Below, one piece after another: positions 9,203 through 17,015 of a stretch of DNA of 64,000 nt. A program made the translations under genes and the position numbers. How positions within the stretch are numbered: the first letter of the stretch is position 1; every line of letters starts with the position of its first letter. Origin of the DNA: Thermaerobacillus caldiproteolyticus. Its GTDB lineage: Bacteria > Bacillota > Bacilli > Bacillales > Anoxybacillaceae. The notes under the pieces were generated by a model. It was given only the letters and a program-made list of their open reading frames with translations, was not told where the DNA came from and ran no database searches. The stretch is taken from NCBI RefSeq assembly GCF_013761245.1, contig NZ_JACDUT010000012.1:1-64000 (forward strand), read 5' to 3'.

Positions 9203-10973
9203 TTTCTTGGTTATTTTCTAAATCATAAAACCTTGTAGAAAAATCAGTGGCACCTACCCATTTCGGTGCTAATAACCTCCTGCTTTTTCTTTGCTCAGTT
9301 ATATTTCCTAACCATGTAAAAACCTTGCTCCTACGTGGTTCAGTATTTAATTGCTGCTTAATAAACAGCATTAAGTCGAATATAAATCTTTTCAACTCTA
9401 ATACACCATATGGAACGTACGATGTATTGCAGCCAAGTTCCTTTTTAGTATACTTGTTTCCATCTTTCAATATTTGATATTTATAAGCACCACTTTCATC
9501 AAATATTGTTTTAAGATGAATTTTGTCTTCTGGATTAATCCAAATAGCATGTCCACCTGCCAAGTAAGGTTCTACCCATACGTGTAACATAGGTTTGTTG
9601 ATTAAACCTTGAATTTGCAGTTGATTTAATCTCAACTCTGTCGGAAAGTGACTAATCGCTACAATGATTAAATCATAAGAATTTAAAGCATTGGGACTGA
9701 ATGCTAACAATGATAAAACATCACGGTTATAAACATGTATTTGACTAGTAGGATAATGTTTTCGCAGTTTGCTTTTAACGGCTTCTGTTTTAGGTTGACC
9801 TACATCACTAGCTCCGCATAGATGTCTATTGATGTTTTCAAAACTTAAAACGTCATAATCGACTAATAGTAAATGCTCTATTCCGATATCAAACATACTT
9901 TGCGCAATATGGCTTCCAAGTGCTCCACAACCAATGATGGCTATTTTTAATCCATGATTCTCGGATTTACCATCACCGCCACGTTTTTTCAGGCGCACTG
10001 CTCTAACATCTTCCACAGAGTATTTTGCAATTTCTCTCTTTGGAAATTCCTTTACTATCTCAAGCAATCCATGCCGACTATCCTTTCTAAAGCCGTCCAT
10101 ACTAGTTTTTATTCGTTTCCAACCTTTATATTTTAATACTACTTCTTTCATTGGGGGAAGATGCTCCCATACCCCCCATGAATAATCACCGTCAGATTGC
10201 ATAGAAAACAATACTTTTGTCGGCCTTTTATGCTTAGTCAAATATTCCGAAAGAGCCTGTATGGCTAGTTTATTGTCTTTTAATAAATGGTATATATCTC
10301 TATTGCTTTTTGGAAAAGGAAACTGCATAGGTTGAGATAAAGGTATATACAACACTTTTGCAATCTCCTCTTCTCTTACCGTTCCACCTAAATTTTGAAC
10401 CCAGTTAATAGCATCGCTTTTTTGATTTGCAAAAATTCCTTGTTGGCGCCAATTTGCGTACGTAAATGGGACTAAATAAACTTCTTTTGGTACCTCAAAC
10501 GGCTCTACAATCGACAAATAACTTCCTTTACTGTCTTCATCCCAGTAAGTTTCAAATTCATCTGTGTAATCTTGGAAGTTCTGTTTTGATACCCCTTTTG
10601 TCAAAACTTCCTTGGCTTTCTGAATTATTGCGTCTATAACACCTAAAGGATTAGCCGGATTGGGACTGGCTAATACATCATCAAAAAGGCAAAGTGTTTT
10701 AGACTTACTCAAATGTGGCAAAGGATATAATTTCCTAAAACTATGTTCGTCTAATTTAACTTTTGGAAACGAATCCGGAAAGTTAAAAGGCAGACTAATC
10801 AATAATTTAACTTCATAGTCTGCCACAATAGTTTTAATCTGTAGAGTGACAGGATAATCATTTGTTCTTTCGTTTTTCTCTACAATAATAGCCTCATATT
10901 TACTTATTAGATATTCAACGGATTCGTTTCGTATCTGAGCATAGACGTCTAATAAATCAAGATGATCGTCCAT
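9192..10973 (-). CDS. cap2: CBASS Cap2, E2-E1 fused ubiquitin-like conjugating enzyme
   Basis: A 593-residue protein with an N-terminal E2-like domain (about 1-130, likely catalytic Cys95 in KTLCLFDD) and a C-terminal ThiF/E1 adenylation domain (about 340-593). The E1 part has the nucleotide motif GCGALG (348-353), the VDYD acid after strand 2 (371-374) and candidate catalytic Cys515 in GCNTSY. In characterised CBASS, Cap2 links the C-terminus of the CD-NTase to target proteins and primes it for phage response. It overlaps the upstream cdn gene by 17 bp and cap3 by 11 bp, as expected for one tightly coupled transcript. Confidence 0.93.
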   Translation of the reverse strand: MDDHLDLLDVYAQIRNESVEYLISKYEAIIVEKNERTNDYPVTLQIKTIVADYEVKLLISLPFNFPDSFPKVKLDEHSFRKLYPLPHLSKSKTLCLFDDVLASPNPANPLGVIDAIIQKAKEVLTKGVSKQNFQDYTDEFETYWDEDSKGSYLSIVEPFEVPKEVYLVPFTYANWRQQGIFANQKSDAINWVQNLGGTVREEEIAKVLYIPLSQPMQFPFPKSNRDIYHLLKDNKLAIQALSEYLTKHKRPTKVLFSMQSDGDYSWGVWEHLPPMKEVVLKYKGWKRIKTSMDGFRKDSRHGLLEIVKEFPKREIAKYSVEDVRAVRLKKRGGDGKSENHGLKIAIIGCGALGSHIAQSMFDIGIEHLLLVDYDVLSFENINRHLCGASDVGQPKTEAVKSKLRKHYPTSQIHVYNRDVLSLLAFSPNALNSYDLIIVAISHFPTELRLNQLQIQGLINKPMLHVWVEPYLAGGHAIWINPEDKIHLKTIFDESGAYKYQILKDGNKYTKKELGCNTSYVPYGVLELKRFIFDLMLFIKQQLNTEPRRSKVFTWLGNITEQRKSRRLLAPKWVGATDFSTRFYDLENNQESVD

Positions 10974-11934
10974 GATTTCCTAACACCGCCGGTTTTGATG
11001 TTTGTAGTGCATACCCTTTGTCCATTCTTTCTTCAGGTGGAGTATACTCCGGAAAACGATCACCAAATATTTTCCGCCAAATATCAGCGGCTTCCTTCTT
11101 ATCCTCTGTTTCCAGCGCTTTTTGACCTTGTTTAATAAGATTAGATAGTTTATTAAGGAAATTAGTTTTTGCGGTTTCTGACCATCCATCGAGCAATTCT
11201 TCTTCAGGAAAAACAGGTCTCTTAAGGCTAAAGGATGAATTTAATTGGTCATAAATTTCTTGAGCAGTAGCAACAAATGCTGAGTCATCATCTTCTTCAT
11301 AGCCTTCAACAAAGTGATTGGCAGCCAGAATGGTAAAAATCATACCACTTGGAAACTTATCGTCTCCTTTTTTATAATCTTTCCATGCTTTAAAGTACCG
11401 TACGATTCGTTTTAGTTGAGCCCCCTTATTCTTAACTTCATCATTAAACCAATTTGTCAACGCTTTTGGATCACTGTCAATCCACCCTTTTGTTTTATGA
11501 GCTAATTTAGGATGTTCTGCATTTTCTGGCTTTATATAGATAGGGAGATCGACATGGTAATCGTTTTTATAAATAACGCGTACACATGTATTTTTATTGA
11601 CTGGAGGCGTACTTGTATGCCCTTCAACCGCTTTCACTATCCAGTTATGAACAGTACTGGCGGCTGGCCAATCTTCTTCTTTTTTGTCGGCCAAATGCAT
11701 GAGGTATACACCATCATCAATATCATATTCTCCCTCAATCGGTTCAATTGTGGTGTTCATCATATAAGAACCTTGTCCCCAGAATTGTGGTTTAGATACT
11801 TTTAACGTTTCTTCAAAATAACCCTTAATTTTTTCCCTCAGTGCATTTCTCGATGTTCGTAAATATTTCTTCTTTTCCGGCTTTAATTTAATTTTCTCAT
11901 CAAATTTTAGAAATAGATCATTGCATTGTGCCAA
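10957..11934 (-). CDS. cdnA: CBASS cyclic dinucleotide synthase, DncV-like CD-NTase
   Basis: A polymerase-beta-fold nucleotidyltransferase that makes the cyclic oligonucleotide alarm signal on phage infection. The active site shows the GS motif (GQGSY, about 56-60), the DID metal pair (Asp74, Asp76, numbering from the upstream GTG) and a third Asp near 132 (HVDLPIY). The segments IDDGVYL and DPKALTNWFND resemble Vibrio DncV, pointing to clade A and possibly a cGAMP-type product; product identity is inference. A GTG at 11943 is possible, but AAGGGG abuts it, so I prefer the TTG at 11934, five bases after AAGGGGTGA. It overlaps capV upstream and cap2 downstream. The C-terminal tail (ending NHGRSS) would be the conjugation point for Cap2. 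Confidence 0.93.
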   Translation of the reverse strand: MAQCNDLFLKFDEKIKLKPEKKKYLRTSRNALREKIKGYFEETLKVSKPQFWGQGSYMMNTTIEPIEGEYDIDDGVYLMHLADKKEEDWPAASTVHNWIVKAVEGHTSTPPVNKNTCVRVIYKNDYHVDLPIYIKPENAEHPKLAHKTKGWIDSDPKALTNWFNDEVKNKGAQLKRIVRYFKAWKDYKKGDDKFPSGMIFTILAANHFVEGYEEDDDSAFVATAQEIYDQLNSSFSLKRPVFPEEELLDGWSETAKTNFLNKLSNLIKQGQKALETEDKKEAADIWRKIFGDRFPEYTPPEERMDKGYALQTSKPAVLGNHGRSS

Positions 11935-12952
11935 CTGGCTCACCCCTTAACTTTGTTTGCTGATTGTCTAATTCAAAAAAGCGTTGCAAGCGTGGATCAT
12001 CTATCCACTTACTACTTGCTTCATGCCCTTTTTTTATCAAAAGGTTGATAGACTCCTCGCAGGCCATATCCAGACTAATCAACTTACTTTCCTTCTCCGT
12101 AAGTGGTTCACTTTCAATTCTTACATAGTGACCATTTAGTGACTTATTCAAATACTCAATATGAAAATGGGTAGAAATTGTTTGTAAATCTATCATCAGA
12201 GAAATTAACTTGGGGCCCCATCGAATAAGTGAGAGATGGCGATTTTCAAGTATCCTTTGAAATCCAAAATTTTGATGCAACGTAGATACTGATAATAGAC
12301 TAAAGTTTTCATAATCATGATTTTCTTGCCCAATAAAAAAGTGATATGCCTCTTGTATGCCAAATAATGACGGATTATTCCCGTATAAACCACCATCTAC
12401 AAATTGATCATCGGAATTAGGCATCGTCGGAATCTTTTGTATTGGAAAATATGCCGGTGCAGCAGCAGTTGCTAACGCAACATCAACTAGCAAATGATTA
12501 CTGTCTCGGTTTAGTCTATCGCCATGGTCAGTTTTTATAATACACGGTTTTCCTGTTGTAATATTTGAGGTAGGTATTAAAACATAAGTTTTACAATCTT
12601 TTATTCGTTTTTCCCCAAAAACACTTTTAAGAGCGCTCCTTAATTTTTCATCGCTATATTTAGACTTAATAAAAATTTGTTTGAATGTCTGCATTAGACG
12701 ATAAATTGGATTTTTATATGGAAATATTATAGGACCATGTTTTACATAAAGGTTTACAATTTCTTTTGCTGGTATACCTGCTGCTAATGCTAGAGCGATA
12801 ATTCCACCTGTAGAAGTACCGCAAATCAAGTCAAAATGTTTATATAACTGACCATATCGTTCTTCAAAATCAGCCAAAATAACTGCAGAGTATAGTCCCT
12901 TTATCCCACCACCATCAATTGATAGAATTTGAAATGGTCTTTTTTCCCCCAT
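11918..12952 (-). CDS. capV: CBASS effector phospholipase CapV (patatin-like)
   Basis: A patatin-family lipase, 344 residues. It shows the oxyanion motif DGGGIKG near 13-19, nucleophile Ser47 in GTSTG, and catalytic Asp186 in DGGLYGNNPS. In type II CBASS this enzyme is switched on by the cyclic dinucleotide and degrades the inner membrane, killing the infected cell. It is the first gene of the four-gene operon; the ATG has a GGAGGAAAT-type ribosome site upstream. The order capV-cdn-cap2-cap3 is the textbook arrangement, which strongly supports the call. Confidence 0.94.
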   Translation of the reverse strand: MGEKRPFQILSIDGGGIKGLYSAVILADFEERYGQLYKHFDLICGTSTGGIIALALAAGIPAKEIVNLYVKHGPIIFPYKNPIYRLMQTFKQIFIKSKYSDEKLRSALKSVFGEKRIKDCKTYVLIPTSNITTGKPCIIKTDHGDRLNRDSNHLLVDVALATAAAPAYFPIQKIPTMPNSDDQFVDGGLYGNNPSLFGIQEAYHFFIGQENHDYENFSLLSVSTLHQNFGFQRILENRHLSLIRWGPKLISLMIDLQTISTHFHIEYLNKSLNGHYVRIESEPLTEKESKLISLDMACEESINLLIKKGHEASSKWIDDPRLQRFFELDNQQTKLRGEPVGTMQ

Positions 12953-13418
12953 ATTTCCTCCTCACTTTTGATTTATTCAAATACTTATTTACTTAATAAT
13001 TGTGGCTTTTTGTAATTTGAATAATTTTTATGTCGATTCCTAATACAGTTATATGTCCATTTTTGTAGAATTATACCTATCTACAATTTTACTGAAAAGT
13101 ATTGATTTTACAAGAATATTTGTTCTTTTTTATTTTGAAGTTATTTAGTTTTTATTGTTTACTTCACTTTGTTTTAAGTAGCTTTTTTCGTCCGAGGAAT
13201 CTTTCGCCCTGTTTAAGTAGCTATTTCGCAGCGGTCTCTTTACCCTGTTTAAAGATTGATCATTAACCCCAAATTTGATGTTTTAGTTTATTTGATGGCC
13301 GAAAAGAAAAAATAATTTTTTTGAATCAAAAGTATTCGAAAGAAAAAATTTCGAAGCTATAGTGTTAATGATTAACCAGTTAATCAAAATTTGATTCTTT
13401 TAATTTATATAAATTTAG
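12953..13418. other. Intergenic regulatory region between capV and xis
   Basis: 466 bp of AT-rich DNA between divergent capV and the excisionase-like gene. It holds three imperfect repeats starting with TTTAA(G) at 13173, 13212 and 13248 (39- and 36-bp spacing). It also holds a cluster of dyads: TTCGAAA/TTTCGAA (13335-13355), GATTAAC/GTTAATC (13370-13385) and AATCAAA/TTTGATT around 13382-13396. These could be operators or recombination-directionality sites. No ORF with a ribosome site is visible. Confidence 0.6.
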
Positions 13419-13433
13419 ATGGAGGATTCAGAT

Positions 13434-13634
13434 ATGAAATATAAAAATCAAGAAGACTTACCAATTTTTTTAACAGCTGGGGATATTGCGGAGTTATTAA
13501 AAATTTCGAAACCGAAGGCATACGAGTTGATGAAACAAGATGGATTTCCGCTCATACAGTTCGGACGTTCCATGCGAGTTAGCCGCGATGAGTTTTTCCT
13601 ATGGCTATCTCAGTTACAAGGAACTGGCAAATAA
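13434..13634 (+). CDS. xis: Excisionase-like small DNA-binding protein (MerR-type HTH)
   Basis: A 66-residue winged-helix protein: FLTAGDIAELLKISKPKAYE is a typical excisionase-family helix-turn-helix, followed by an IQFGRSMRVSRDEFFLWL wing. Such proteins bend DNA at attachment sites to favour excision, or act as small repressors. I chose the ATG at 13434 because GGAGGATT precedes it; the upstream in-frame ATG at 13419 overlaps that ribosome site. The integrase gene starts 29 bp downstream, so the pair is probably an operon. The palindromes just upstream suggest autoregulation. Confidence 0.8.
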   Translation: MKYKNQEDLPIFLTAGDIAELLKISKPKAYELMKQDGFPLIQFGRSMRVSRDEFFLWLSQLQGTGK

Positions 13635-13662
13635 ATTTTTTACAAAACAAAAAAGGAGATTC

Positions 13663-14862
13663 ATGATGGATATTGATAAATTAATAAAGAAAAAAACTAA
13701 AGGCTACTACTTTCGTATAGATATTGGGAAAGACCCAACAACCGGCAAGCGTCGACAACAAAGTTTTGGGCCGTTTAAAACGAAGACTGAAGCAAAAAAA
13801 GAACTTATAAAAATTAGAACACAAGTGATGCAAGGAACTTACTTTAAGCCGTCAGTTAAAGAATTTGAATCATTTATTAATGAATGGTTTGATACTGTAT
13901 ACTGTCAAAACAAATCAGAAACAACTATTGAAACGAGAAGATATATTATTGATAGCCAGCTTATTCCCTATTTCGGCAAAATGCCTCTCAAAGATATAAA
14001 CACACGTTTAATCGATAAATTTTTTGCCGAGCTACAAGAAAACGGTAGAAAACCAAGGAAAACAGATGAATGTGAAGAGAAAGAGGATAAGAAAAAAGAT
14101 TTATCTCAATCATATCTTCATATCATTTTCGGCTTGCTTAATCAAGCTTTTAATAAAGCAGTGGCGTGGGAGTTAATTAGAGTAAATCCTATGGAAAACG
14201 CTCAAAAAATTGTTGTTAAGAATAACAAAAGTAAAAGAAATAGGGCGTGGACGAAAGAAGAGGTGAATATTTTCTTAGAAGCAGCTTCTAAAAAAGGATT
14301 AGTTACCCCATTTTTGGTTGATGTGGTTACCGGGGTTCGAAGAGGGGAACTTTTAGGTCTCAAATGGGAAGATATTGATTTTAAAAATAAAACTATCACA
14401 ATAAACGGTACATTATACAGACGAAAGGGCGAAGGATTAAAATATAAACAAAAAACGAAGACCGAAAGCTCTGACAATAGAGTAATTCCTATTCCTGATA
14501 CTGTCGTAGAACTCTTGAAAAAAGAAAAAGCTTTACAAGATGAAATGAAGAAAAAATTCGGAAATAGTTACAACAGTGAAAATTTTATATTCATTAACGA
14601 TAAAGGAGAACCTATCGATCCAGATTATTTAACACGTAAATTTAGAGAAATCGTAAAAACATTAAACGTTAAACAAATTAACTTGCACGGTTTACGACAT
14701 ACAGCAGCAACATTACTAATGAAGCTAGGTGTTCATGCAAAAATTGTAAGTGACATGCTGGGGCACTCGCGTATACAAGTTACACTAGACTTTTATTCAC
14801 ACTCTGACGAGGAAATGATTCGTCAATCAACAAATGAACTTGAACAACATATATTTTCATAA
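13663..14862 (+). CDS. int: Tyrosine recombinase/integrase (first copy)
   Basis: A 399-residue phage/ICE-type integrase. It has an N-terminal AP2-like arm-binding domain (about 5-60), a core-binding SAM-like domain (about 65-190) and a C-terminal catalytic domain. Conserved residues are visible: Arg in VTGVRRGELLGL, HxxR in LHGLRHTAATLL, and the terminal Tyr in VTLDFYSHS. The start is the ATG at 13663, with AAGGAGAT just upstream; a longer frame runs back into xis but lacks a ribosome site. It shares a nearly collinear N-terminus with the second integrase, so the two are close relatives. It is expected to move the element carrying the defence genes. Confidence 0.93.
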   Translation: MMDIDKLIKKKTKGYYFRIDIGKDPTTGKRRQQSFGPFKTKTEAKKELIKIRTQVMQGTYFKPSVKEFESFINEWFDTVYCQNKSETTIETRRYIIDSQLIPYFGKMPLKDINTRLIDKFFAELQENGRKPRKTDECEEKEDKKKDLSQSYLHIIFGLLNQAFNKAVAWELIRVNPMENAQKIVVKNNKSKRNRAWTKEEVNIFLEAASKKGLVTPFLVDVVTGVRRGELLGLKWEDIDFKNKTITINGTLYRRKGEGLKYKQKTKTESSDNRVIPIPDTVVELLKKEKALQDEMKKKFGNSYNSENFIFINDKGEPIDPDYLTRKFREIVKTLNVKQINLHGLRHTAATLLMKLGVHAKIVSDMLGHSRIQVTLDFYSHSDEEMIRQSTNELEQHIFS

Positions 14863-14880
14863 TCTGTGACTAAATAGAGT

Positions 14881-14908
14881 CGCAAAATCCTCTATCTGAG
14901 GATTTGCG
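14881..14908. terminator. Weak hairpin after int, possible terminator
   Basis: Stem GCAAAATCCTC/GAGGATTTGC with one bulged A and a 5-nt loop. It is followed by a mixed rather than a pure T tract, so termination is uncertain. Confidence 0.4.
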
Positions 14909-14967
14909 TCTATACATAATTTTTATATGCTATTTTGTTGCTGAATGTATAATTGCCGTATTGTGCG

Positions 14968-15180
14968 CTAATTAGTGTCTTGTCTTGGTGAAACTAAAAT
15001 CATTAATCCTTTTTCACCGTAATCCCACATTTTGATCCAAGGATATGTACCTTCTGGTAATACAAACAGCCTTTCTTCTAGTGGTTCAATAGGTGCATCA
15101 CTCGCACTACAACCGTGAATAAATGTTGCGGGGTGAATGTTTACTATTCTTCCTGTATCATTCAAATATACAAATTTCAT
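14968..15180 (-). CDS. Small uncharacterised protein
   Basis: A 70-residue frame on the strand opposite to both integrases. The sequence is soluble and Pro/Gly-containing, with an FVLPEGTYPWIKMWDYGEKG stretch suggesting a small beta fold. I do not recognise a family. An ATG is preceded by AAAGGGTG (reading leftward), a plausible ribosome site. It is a cargo or remnant gene between two integrase genes; function unknown. Confidence 0.5.
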   Translation of the reverse strand: MKFVYLNDTGRIVNIHPATFIHGCSASDAPIEPLEERLFVLPEGTYPWIKMWDYGEKGLMILVSPRQDTN

Positions 15181-15682
15181 CTATTACACCCTTTCTGATT
15201 TGATTTAACTCAATCGCCTTATTTTTCTGTTTCGGAATAAGCATACCATTAGTTTAACTAATGTGAGCCAGAAAAAATCAACATAAATAAAAATATAAAG
15301 AAGATTAACAGAGTCAATTTTCAAAAAAATCTATAAAACTAATTCTTTATATTCCTCTTCTCACTTCCACGTTTTGTAGATCGAAGCAGTCAATCACTTA
15401 TTAAAAAATTAAAATATCCTCCTTACCCTTATTCCACTTTTCTATTCATAATCTTCATAGCTACCACCACGTTTTTTAACTGTTCATATTATATGGTTAT
15501 ATCTTATTTAGTTATACGATCTGGAATTGTATGCCTCTCCAAAATCTAAATATCTATTTTTTCAAGATCATGATGTTCTCCTTTTTAATAATGTAACGCT
15601 TTTCTAAAAAGTATTATTTTGATAATATTTACCTAACCACATACTGCACACTATTCCAAGTTCAAACTGGGAATGGAGTGTA
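15181..15682. other. AT-rich intergenic region before the second integrase
   Basis: About 500 bp of very AT-rich DNA with no frame carrying a ribosome site and no strong hairpin. It would be the natural place for a promoter and arm-type sites of the second integrase, but I see no clear repeats. Confidence 0.5.
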
Positions 15683-16837
15683 ATGATGAACTTTGACAAG
15701 TTAATTAAAGAAAAGAAAAAAGGATTTTATTTTCGAATCGATGTTGGAAAAGATCCGGTCACTGGTAAGAGAAAGCAAGCAAGTTTCGGACCCTTCCGTA
15801 CAAAGACTGAAGCAAAGAAAGAACTTCTTAAAATCAAAAGACAAGTCGATGAGGGAAGTTATTTTAAAGAAAGTACAGAAGATTTTCCTGTATTCATGGA
15901 GCGGTGGTTTAATACCTCTTACAAAAAAACCGTAGAAATAACGACTGCAAACAGCAGGGAATATATAATCAGAAACCACATCATGAAGCATTTCGAACAT
16001 AAAAAGATTAATGAAATTACGACATTTGATATTGACTGTTTTTATGTGGATAAATTAGACGATGGATATTCAGGTGCATATATACGACATATGCATAATT
16101 TGCTCAATCAAGCATTTGATCAGGCTGTAAGATGGTCATTGGTTAAAATGAACCCTGTAAGGAATGCTAAACCCCCCAAGGTGAAAAGTGAAGAAAAAAC
16201 GACATGGACAGTAGATGAGGTAAATCGATTTCTAAATTTGATTAAAAATCGTTCTATTGAGATACCTTACTTTCTTGCGATTTTTACAGGGATGCGACGC
16301 GGAGAAGTTTTAGGACTAAAATGGGATGACGTGGATTTTGAGAATAAAAAGATCCGAATCAAACGCAGCTTATGTTTTGTATCGGGTCAAGGATTAATTT
16401 TCAAAGAACCTAAGACACAAAAATCCAAAAGACAAATTTCAATTTCTCAGCATGTTGTAAATGTGTTAAAGAAACATAAACAAAAACAAGAATTTCAAAA
16501 GGAGAAATTGTGGAGACAATACGAAGACAATAATTTAATTGTCTGCACTGATGATGGGAAACCTCTTGATCCGCGAAACTTATTACGACAATTTTATCGC
16601 TTGATCGAAGAAGCAAATGTACCACGTATAAGCTTCCATGATTTGCGGCATACACATGCAACAATCTTAATGCAGCAAGGTGAAAATCCAAAAGTGGTTA
16701 GCGAGCGGTTGGGGCATTCGCGGGTCGGTATAACTTTAGATTTATACTCACATGTCAGTGATGATTTACAAGAACAAGCGGCAGAAAAATTTGAAAACAC
16801 CCTCTTAAAACTGAGTCAAAATCCTTTAGCTAACTAA
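15683..16837 (+). CDS. int: Tyrosine recombinase/integrase (second copy)
   Basis: A 384-residue tyrosine recombinase related to the first copy: an AP2-like N-domain (DKLIKEKKKGFYFRIDVG), a core-binding domain, and a catalytic domain with Arg in FTGMRRGEVLGL, HDLRHTHATILM and Tyr in ITLDLYSHV. A GGAATGGAGTG ribosome site precedes a double ATG. It ends 112 bp before a tRNA-Val fragment with only a terminator between, the classic position of an integrase next to its attachment site. Catalytic residues are intact, so it may be functional. Confidence 0.92.
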   Translation: MMNFDKLIKEKKKGFYFRIDVGKDPVTGKRKQASFGPFRTKTEAKKELLKIKRQVDEGSYFKESTEDFPVFMERWFNTSYKKTVEITTANSREYIIRNHIMKHFEHKKINEITTFDIDCFYVDKLDDGYSGAYIRHMHNLLNQAFDQAVRWSLVKMNPVRNAKPPKVKSEEKTTWTVDEVNRFLNLIKNRSIEIPYFLAIFTGMRRGEVLGLKWDDVDFENKKIRIKRSLCFVSGQGLIFKEPKTQKSKRQISISQHVVNVLKKHKQKQEFQKEKLWRQYEDNNLIVCTDDGKPLDPRNLLRQFYRLIEEANVPRISFHDLRHTHATILMQQGENPKVVSERLGHSRVGITLDLYSHVSDDLQEQAAEKFENTLLKLSQNPLAN

Positions 16838-16903
16838 AGGTGCAAGTTTTGTGCAAGTTTTTAAAATCACGGAGGTTTTAACACAATCGCTAATAAAACG
16901 AAA

Positions 16904-16942
16904 AAAGCCTGAAACCCTTGATATTAAAGGATTTCAGACTTT
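16904..16942. terminator. Terminator between int and the tRNA fragment
   Basis: A 16-nt imperfect stem (16904-16919 with 16927-16942, two mismatches) and a 7-nt loop. A-rich before and CTTT-rich after, so it can work in both directions. On the minus strand it lies directly behind the tRNA 3' end, as a tRNA terminator would. Confidence 0.75.
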
Positions 16943-16949
16943 CTTTAAC

Positions 16950-17002
16950 TGATGATTCCGACTGGGCTCGAACCAGCGACCTCTACCCTGTCAAAGCAGA
17001 GG
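16950..17002 (-). other. 3' fragment of a tRNA-Val(GAC) gene, probable attachment site
   Basis: On the minus strand the sequence folds as the second half of a tRNA. It has an anticodon arm with loop TTGACAG (anticodon GAC), a 5-nt variable loop, a T-arm GCTGG-TTCGAGC-CCAGT and an acceptor 3' strand CGGAATC, then A and TCA. The D-arm and 5' acceptor strand are absent; to the right it joins the tail of the PTS gene. The anticodon stem itself is imperfect. A truncated tRNA 3' end next to an integrase gene is the usual sign of an att site or of a past insertion. The partner tRNA is not in the window. Confidence 0.75.
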
Positions 17003-17015
17003 TGTTCCTCTTCTG

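Noticed and set aside
13173..13260. CRISPR array
   Set aside because: Only three imperfect repeats of about 10 bp with no conserved full repeat and no cas genes.
16950..17002. Functional tRNA-Val gene
   Set aside because: D-arm and 5' acceptor strand are missing and the anticodon stem is imperfect; only a fragment.
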